From positions 1-18,239 of the forward strand of contig CANPVI010000011.1 in assembly GCA_947581665.1 (NCBI GenBank): a stretch of DNA of 18,239 bases, in the 5' to 3' direction. This document shows, in pieces, positions 13,927 to 18,239 of the stretch. This DNA is from an uncultured Atopobiaceae bacterium. GTDB taxonomy: Bacteria > Actinomycetota > Coriobacteriia > Coriobacteriales > Atopobiaceae. Position 1 is the stretch's first letter. Each line of letters starts with the position of its first letter. The translations under genes were made by a program, and so were the position numbers. The notes beneath the pieces were generated by a model. That model ran no database searches and had not been told where the DNA came from. It worked only from the letters and a program-made list of their open reading frames with translations.

Positions 13927-14000
13927 CGAACACGTGTTTGCATACTAGCAGAACGAATCGAAACCGAACAGATGTTTTCAGAACGAATGTTTGGTACTAT
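13927..14000. promoter_or_regulatory. Divergent lexA / LysM-protein promoters with three LexA (SOS) boxes
   Basis: Three sites fit GAAC-N4-GTTY: box 1 CGAAC-ACGT-GTTTG (13927-13940), box 2 CGAAC-AGAT-GTTTT (13965-13978) and box 3 GAAC-GAAT-GTTTG (13981-13993). A lone GAAC lies at 13951. The lexA -10 is TACTAT (13995-14000), right after box 3, with box 2 over the -35. On the minus strand an extended -10, TGCTAGTAT (ATACTA at 13942-13947 on the plus strand), would start transcription inside box 1 with box 2 over its -35. LexA can thus shut both directions, with box 2 shared. Confidence 0.85.
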
Positions 14001-14022
14001 GTGCCCAAAGAAGGGAGCTGCT

Positions 14023-14694
14023 ATGCCCAGACGTGCCCTCTCGAAGAGCGTCCAGCGGATCTACGACTTCATTTGCGCCTATTCCGCCGAGCACGGCTAT
14101 CCGCCCACCGTGCGCGAGATCGGCCGGGCGGTGAACCTCAGCTCCCCGAGCACCGTGCACATGCACCTCCGCACGCTCGAGGCCCTCGGCTACATCAAGA
14201 GGGATCCCAATAAACCCCGTGCCCTCGAGATCTGCGATCCCGAGGGCCATGGCGCGCAGCCGAGCAAGCGCGAGGCGGACGTGGTCCCCTTCCCCATCGT
14301 CGAGGATCCCTCCACCGGGCTCACCACGCTTCCGGTCGTGGGACGCGTGGCCGCAGGCACTCCCATCCTCGCGGAGGAGAACATCGAGGAGACCCTCACG
14401 CTCCCCACGTCGCTCGTGGGGGATGGCGCGAGCTTCCTCCTGAAGGTCCAGGGCGAGTCGATGATCGACGCCGGCATCTTCGACGGCGACCTCATCTTCG
14501 TGCGCGAGGAGCCAAGTGCCGAGGACGGCGAGATCGTCGTGGCGCTCGTGGACGATTCCGCCACGGTGAAGACCTTCTACAAGGAAGACGATCGCGTGCG
14601 CCTCCAACCCGAGAATCCCACGATGGATCCCATCTACGCGGACAATCCGCGCATCCTCGGACGGGTCACGGGCCTCCTTCGCACTCGCATCTAG
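14023..14694 (+). CDS. lexA: LexA, SOS transcriptional repressor
   Basis: LexA represses DNA-damage genes and cleaves itself when RecA filaments form. The 223 residues comprise an N-terminal winged helix (about 5-70; SVQRIYDFICAYSAEHGYPPTVREIG, then SPSTVHMHLRTLE) and a C-terminal S24 peptidase domain. The cleavage bond is Ala111-Gly112 (GRVAAGTP), the nucleophile Ser146 (GESMIDAG) and the general base Lys183 (SATVKTF). ATG 14023 follows AAGGGAG and the family N-terminus; in-frame ATGs upstream (from 13972) lie within the operator region and are rejected. Three SOS boxes upstream indicate self-regulation. A membrane protein gene follows 12 bp behind and shares the strand. Confidence 0.98.
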   Translation: MPRRALSKSVQRIYDFICAYSAEHGYPPTVREIGRAVNLSSPSTVHMHLRTLEALGYIKRDPNKPRALEICDPEGHGAQPSKREADVVPFPIVEDPSTGLTTLPVVGRVAAGTPILAEENIEETLTLPTSLVGDGASFLLKVQGESMIDAGIFDGDLIFVREEPSAEDGEIVVALVDDSATVKTFYKEDDRVRLQPENPTMDPIYADNPRILGRVTGLLRTRI

Positions 14695-14706
14695 GGCACG
14701 GGGCCC

Positions 14707-15468
14707 GTGGCCGAGCGCCAGAGGATCCACGCTTTCGACATCGCGCGCGGTGCCGCCGTGGTGTCGATGGTCGCGTTCCACACCATGTACGACCTCGTGA
14801 GCTACGAGGGCATCGAGGCACCGTGGTTCTGGGGCGTCCCCGGCGACATCTGGCGCGCGTCCATCTCGTGGACCTTCCTCCTTCTCGCCGGGAGGATGTT
14901 CTCCATATCGCGGGATAACTTGCGTAGGTGCGCGAAGTACCTGCTGGTCGCGGCGCTCATCTTCATCGTGACCACGGTGGTGGCCGTGGATGTGCCGGTG
15001 AGCTTCGGGATTATCTACTGCATGGGCGCTTCTACGCTCCTCTTCGCCTGCGCGCAGCGTCTGGGGGCTCGCTTCTCGCATCCCGCCGTGGCGGTGGCGC
15101 TCGGCATCTCGTTTCTGTGCTGCCTCGAGGTGCCGCACGGGCGCTTCGGCCTCGGCCCCCTTTCCGTGGCGCTTCCCCGCGAGCTCTACGCCACGCCCTG
15201 GCTCTCGTGGCTCGGCTTTCCCGGAGGGGGCTTCGCCTCGGGCGACTACTATCCTCCTATCCCCTATGCGCTCCTCTACGGCGTGGGCGTGGTGTGGGGG
15301 TATTGCGTGAGCTCGGAAAACGCGCCACGGTGGTTCCTCGATGCCCGATGCCGTCCCCTCGAGTTCCTCGGACGCCATTCGCTCGTCATCTACGTGTTCC
15401 ACCAGGTGGCGATCCTCGCGGTGCTCTGGATCATCGGCGCCGCGATCTCCCATCCGCTCTTCGTGTAG
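14707..15468 (+). CDS. DUF1624 / HGSNAT-like membrane acyltransferase, downstream of lexA
   Basis: This polytopic membrane protein has 253 residues and 6-7 hydrophobic segments. The N-terminus HAFDIARGAAVVSMVAFHTMYDLVS (8-32) carries the D..RG......FH..YD pattern of the heparan-alpha-glucosaminide N-acetyltransferase catalytic domain family (DUF1624), including the His (His25) thought to carry the acyl group across the membrane. The family moves acetyl groups onto extracytoplasmic sugars; the bacterial substrate is unknown. The GTG start at 14707 follows GGGCACGGGG and lies 12 bp after the lexA stop, so it is probably cotranscribed with lexA and therefore damage-induced. Its stop is 3 bp from the stop of convergent hflX, leaving no room for a terminator. 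Confidence 0.82.
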   Translation: MAERQRIHAFDIARGAAVVSMVAFHTMYDLVSYEGIEAPWFWGVPGDIWRASISWTFLLLAGRMFSISRDNLRRCAKYLLVAALIFIVTTVVAVDVPVSFGIIYCMGASTLLFACAQRLGARFSHPAVAVALGISFLCCLEVPHGRFGLGPLSVALPRELYATPWLSWLGFPGGGFASGDYYPPIPYALLYGVGVVWGYCVSSENAPRWFLDARCRPLEFLGRHSLVIYVFHQVAILAVLWIIGAAISHPLFV

Positions 15469-15471
15469 CGC

Positions 15472-16803
15472 TCAGACCTCGCCTTCCGCATCCTTCGCGA
15501 GCGCCGCCGCGCCTTGCGCGTAGGGCTCGAGCGAGCGCGCGAGCGCCTCCGGCGCCTTCACGGTGATGAGGAGCCCTTCCTGCACGTAGCGCTCGTGGAT
15601 CACCTGGCAGCGCTCGTGCAGGAGCTTCACGAGGCGCCCCTCGCTGAAGGGGATGAGCGCGGTGATGCTCTCCTCCCCCGCTGCGGCCTCCGTCGCGATG
15701 CGGTGGCGCAGGTCGGCGAGGCCGCGCTCATTGAGGGCGGAGATGAGCTGCGCATCGGGATGGCGCAGCCGAAGCGCCTCGCGCGCCTCGTCGCCCAAGA
15801 GGTCGATCTTGTTCAGGCACAGCACGCGGGGGATGCCCGTGGCGTCGATCTCCGCGAGCGTGTCCACCACCGAGCGCACCTCCGCCTCCCAGGCCTCGTC
15901 TGAGGCGTCGGCCACGCAGAGGATGAGGTTTGCCTCGCGCACCTCGGAAAGCGTTGAGCGGAAGGCCTCCACGAGCGTCGTGGGCAGCTTCTGGATGAAG
16001 CCGACGGTGTCGGTGAGGGTGACGGTGCGGCCCTCCTCGAGCGAAAGGGACCTCGTGGTCGCGTCGAGCGTGGCGAAGAGCTCGTCTTGCACGTAGACAT
16101 TCGCGCCCGTGAGGGCGTTCATGAGGGTCGATTTGCCCGCGTTGGTGTAGCCCACGAGCGCCACGCGGAAAACGCCCGATTCCCAACGCGCCTTCGACTG
16201 CGTCTGGCGGCGCGCGTCCACGCGTTCGAGCTCGCGTCGCACTTGCGCGATGCGATTGCGCACCATGCGGCGGTCCACCTCGAGCTGGCTCTCGCCCTGG
16301 CCGAAGCGGCTGCCGATTCCGCCGCGCGTCTGCTCGCCCATGAGGTGGCTCCACATGCCGCGAAGGCGCGGGAGCACGTAGCACAGTTGCGCAAGCTCCA
16401 CCTGCAGGCGACCCTCGACCGTCGTCGCGTGGCGCCCGAAGATGTCGAGGATGAGCGCCGTGCGATCGATGATCTTCACGTCCTTGCCCACGGCGCGCTC
16501 GAGGTTCGACTGCTGGGAGGGCGTGAGGTCCTCGTCGAAGACGACGACGTCGATCTTCTCCGCGCGTACTCGCTCAACGAGCTCTTCGGTCTTCCCGCTC
16601 CCGATGAAGGTCTTCGGCACGGGCTTCGCGAGGCGCTGCGTGAGCTCACCCACCACGTCTGCGCCATCGGTCTCCACCAGGCGCGCGAGCTCCGCCATCG
16701 AGCGATCTTGGGGCCAATCATCGCGTTCTCCGAGGTCGACGCCCACGAGGAGTGCGCGCTCGGGCACGATTGCCGTGGACTGGGGAGTGAAGCGCCTGCT
16801 CAT
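15472..16803 (-). CDS. hflX: GTPase HflX
   Basis: HflX is a ribosome-associated GTPase that rescues or splits stalled 70S ribosomes under stress. The 443 residues show the N-terminal HflX domain (about 15-200; FIGSGKTEEL, VVVFDEDLTPSQQSNLE, DRTALILDIF, RLRGMW, GEQTRGGIGSRFGQGE) and the G domain: G1 GYTNAGKST (218-226), switch FATLDATT (243-250), G3 DTVGF (265-269), G4 NKID (331-334) and G5 SALNERG. A C-terminal domain of about 75 residues follows. The ATG overlaps the miaA TGA in an ATGA, so it is translationally coupled to miaA, the same linkage seen as miaA-hfq-hflX in proteobacteria and miaA-dapF-hflX in mycobacteria. Confidence 0.97.
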   Translation of the reverse strand: MSRRFTPQSTAIVPERALLVGVDLGERDDWPQDRSMAELARLVETDGADVVGELTQRLAKPVPKTFIGSGKTEELVERVRAEKIDVVVFDEDLTPSQQSNLERAVGKDVKIIDRTALILDIFGRHATTVEGRLQVELAQLCYVLPRLRGMWSHLMGEQTRGGIGSRFGQGESQLEVDRRMVRNRIAQVRRELERVDARRQTQSKARWESGVFRVALVGYTNAGKSTLMNALTGANVYVQDELFATLDATTRSLSLEEGRTVTLTDTVGFIQKLPTTLVEAFRSTLSEVREANLILCVADASDEAWEAEVRSVVDTLAEIDATGIPRVLCLNKIDLLGDEAREALRLRHPDAQLISALNERGLADLRHRIATEAAAGEESITALIPFSEGRLVKLLHERCQVIHERYVQEGLLITVKAPEALARSLEPYAQGAAALAKDAEGEV

Positions 16804-17762
16804 CGCGCGCCCTCCCCCTCGCCTTGGGGCGTGGCCCCGTGCGCGATGGCGTCATCGACAATGAGGGCCGCCGCGTCTTCGGGTGTCATCTCGTCCATGG
16901 CGATCCACCTGATGCGAGGATCGCGCCTGAACCACGTGAGCTGGCGTTTCGCGTAGTTGCGGCTGCGTCGCTTCATCTTCGATATCGCGTCATCCAAGCC
17001 AAGCTCGCCCGAAAGGAACGCGAGCACCTCGGCATAGCCGATCGCCTGGGACGCAGTGGGGGCGCGTCCCAGGCCGCGGGCGCCCAGCGAGCGCACCTCG
17101 TCGAGGAAGCCCGCCTCGAACATCTCGTCCACACGCTCGTCGATCGAGCGGTAGAGCGCCTCCCGATCGCGCGTGAGGCCCCAGATCCACGCCTCATAGT
17201 GCGGTTTCGGCGCATGGAGGCCCGAAGCCTGCTTTGCGTAGGAGACTCCGGCGTCGCTCATCTCGAGGGCCCGGATGGTGCGACGGACGTTATGGGGATG
17301 GATGAGCGAGGCGGATTCGGGATCTCGCGCCTCCAGCTCCCTCCACAATCCCTCGTCGCCGAGCTCCTCGGCCCTTCCCTCCCAGAAGAGGCGCGAGGCA
17401 GAGGCGCCCTCCCCCTTGGGGAACGCCATCTCGTCGAGGGCCGCGCGCACGTAGAGTCCCGTGCCTCCGCAAAGCACCGGGGTGAGCCCCTTCGAGAGCG
17501 CGGCGTCGATCGCCTCTCGGGCGTCGCGTTGGTAGAGGGCCGCCGAATAGGCCTCGCCCACCTCCGCGACGTCCACGAGGAGGAGCGGCCGGCGACGCTC
17601 CTTTGGGGGAACCTTCGCCGTGCCGATGTCCATCCCCCGATAGACCTGCATGGCGTCGGCGGATATCACGCACGAGCCGAGCGCGGCGGCCACCGCGTCG
17701 GCGACCTCGGACTTTCCGCTCGCCGTGGGTCCCACGACGGCGAGCACGGGACCGCGTCTCAC
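16800..17762 (-). CDS. miaA: tRNA dimethylallyltransferase MiaA
   Basis: MiaA adds a dimethylallyl group to N6 of A37 in tRNAs reading UNN codons, giving i6A37. The 320 residues have the P-loop GPTASGKS (11-18), the ISADAMQVYRGMDIGTAK block with the catalytic Asp (about 33-50), CGGTGLY (98-104), the HNVRRTIRALE segment and the C-terminal RRSRNYAKRQLTWFRRD tRNA-binding stretch. The length is typical. The GTG start overlaps the miaB TGA by 4 bp, and its own TGA overlaps the hflX ATG, so the three genes form one tightly coupled operon. MiaB uses the MiaA product, which explains the pairing. Confidence 0.97.
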   Translation of the reverse strand: MRRGPVLAVVGPTASGKSEVADAVAAALGSCVISADAMQVYRGMDIGTAKVPPKERRRPLLLVDVAEVGEAYSAALYQRDAREAIDAALSKGLTPVLCGGTGLYVRAALDEMAFPKGEGASASRLFWEGRAEELGDEGLWRELEARDPESASLIHPHNVRRTIRALEMSDAGVSYAKQASGLHAPKPHYEAWIWGLTRDREALYRSIDERVDEMFEAGFLDEVRSLGARGLGRAPTASQAIGYAEVLAFLSGELGLDDAISKMKRRSRNYAKRQLTWFRRDPRIRWIAMDEMTPEDAAALIVDDAIAHGATPQGEGEGAR

Positions 17763-18239
17763 CGTGGCTCGCCTTCGATTTCGCCCTGCACGTAGAAGGA
17801 ACGCGCCTCGCGCACGCGCACATCCACGAGGGCACCGGTGAGGGCCTCCGTGACCACGCCGTCGGGAAGGGGAAAGTGCACCGTGAAGTTTTCCGGCGAA
17901 TGGCCTACGAGGATATTCTCCCCGCGCTTGGATTCCCCCTCGACGAGCACCTCGACACGCGACCCCACCAGGGCGCCGTGCGCCTTCGCGGAGACCCTTC
18001 GCACGGCCTCGGCCAGCCGCTCCAAGCGCTCGTGGGAGACCTCGCCCGGCACTTGGTCCGGCATCTCGGCCGCCTTCGTGCCCGCGCGCTTGGAGTAGAT
18101 GAAGGTGTAGGCGCCTTGGAGGTCAGCCTCGTCGACGAGGTCGAGGGTGGCTTGGAAATCCTCCTCCGTCTCGCCCGGAAAGCCCACGATGAGGTCGGTG
18201 GTGAGGGCGAGGCCGCAGACGCGTTCGTGCGCCTCACGC
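17759..18239 (-). CDS. miaB: tRNA-2-methylthio-N6-dimethylallyladenosine synthase MiaB, C-terminal part (5' end outside window)
   Basis: MiaB is a radical-SAM methylthiotransferase that converts i6A37 to ms2i6A37 in tRNA. About 159 C-terminal codons are visible, and the frame continues through the right window edge. The segment CGLALTTDLIVGFPGETEEDF matches the conserved late radical-SAM region of the family, followed by YTFIYSKRAGTKAAEMPDQV and a C-terminal TRAM RNA-binding domain (about the last 65 residues; GSRVEVLVEG to SFYVQGEI). The Fe-S cysteines lie upstream and are not visible. RimO, a sister family, shares this layout, but linkage to miaA favours MiaB. The stop overlaps the miaA start by 4 bp. 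Confidence 0.93.
   Translation of the reverse strand, partial: REAHERVCGLALTTDLIVGFPGETEEDFQATLDLVDEADLQGAYTFIYSKRAGTKAAEMPDQVPGEVSHERLERLAEAVRRVSAKAHGALVGSRVEVLVEGESKRGENILVGHSPENFTVHFPLPDGVVTEALTGALVDVRVREARSFYVQGEIEGEPR

Noticed and set aside
13972..14022. Upstream in-frame ATG starts for LexA
   Set aside because: These would lie inside the operator and promoter (LexA boxes 2 and 3), and no ribosome site precedes them. The family N-terminus fits ATG 14023.
13978..15453. 491-codon minus-strand frame opposite lexA and DUF1624
   Set aside because: Low-complexity Arg/His/Glu composition, and it covers two well-supported plus-strand genes.
1..18239. CRISPR array, tRNA/rRNA, insertion sequence, prophage or toxin-antitoxin system
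   Set aside because: I saw no regular spaced repeats, cloverleaf-like sequence, transposase, integrase or phage gene. The genes are ordinary chromosomal functions.

Overview
The window is GC-rich, densely coded bacterial chromosome. It looks like an actinobacterium, most probably a Coriobacteriia member such as a Collinsella- or Olsenella-type gut anaerobe. Three things suggest this: the actinobacterial gene neighbourhood miaB-miaA-hflX / lexA / LysM division protein / nrdR, the GarA-like FHA plus MerR-type pair, and secreted NlpC/P60 proteins with DUF5648-type repeats. The taxon is an inference. Genes are packed with 4-bp stop/start overlaps and short gaps. There is no tRNA, rRNA, CRISPR array, insertion sequence or phage module.

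Left part (1-7403, all + strand): the 3' end of a CDP-alcohol phosphatidyltransferase; a secreted D-Ala-D-Ala carboxypeptidase; a MalY/PatB-type PLP C-S lyase followed 10 bp later by RidA; an FHA protein with a GarA-like N-terminal Thr motif, paired with an Rv1828-like MerR-family regulator; apt; and two secreted NlpC/P60 peptidoglycan hydrolases, one with a coiled coil and one with DUF5648-like repeats.

Middle (7404-9791): a 564-bp gene-free stretch carries a long imperfect inverted repeat with two competing partner arms. It is followed by a Y-family DNA polymerase gene (dinB-like) whose promoter has a TATAAT box abutting a near-perfect LexA site (CGAAC-N4-GTTCG). A conserved-looking 86-residue protein of unknown function follows 5 bp downstream. 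Two stem-loops separate this operon from the convergent trxB.

Right part (9792-18239): minus-strand trxB and an NCS2 (AzgA/PbuG-type) purine permease, then the minus-strand group dut <- nrdR <- LysM/membrane protein (YneA/DivS type). This group diverges from lexA across a 158-bp region with three LexA boxes. lexA is followed at 12 bp by a DUF1624/HGSNAT-like membrane protein, which runs tail to tail (3 bp apart) into the minus-strand operon miaB(partial)-miaA-hflX, whose genes are joined by 4-bp overlaps.

The strongest story is a compact SOS regulon: LexA controls itself, a probable SOS cell-division inhibitor linked to nrdR and dut (dNTP-pool genes), and a translesion polymerase with a small uncharacterised partner. 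The division protein has an unusual 84-residue cytoplasmic extension. The 86-residue protein, the acyltransferase-like membrane protein behind lexA, and the repeat element upstream of dinB are the least explained items.
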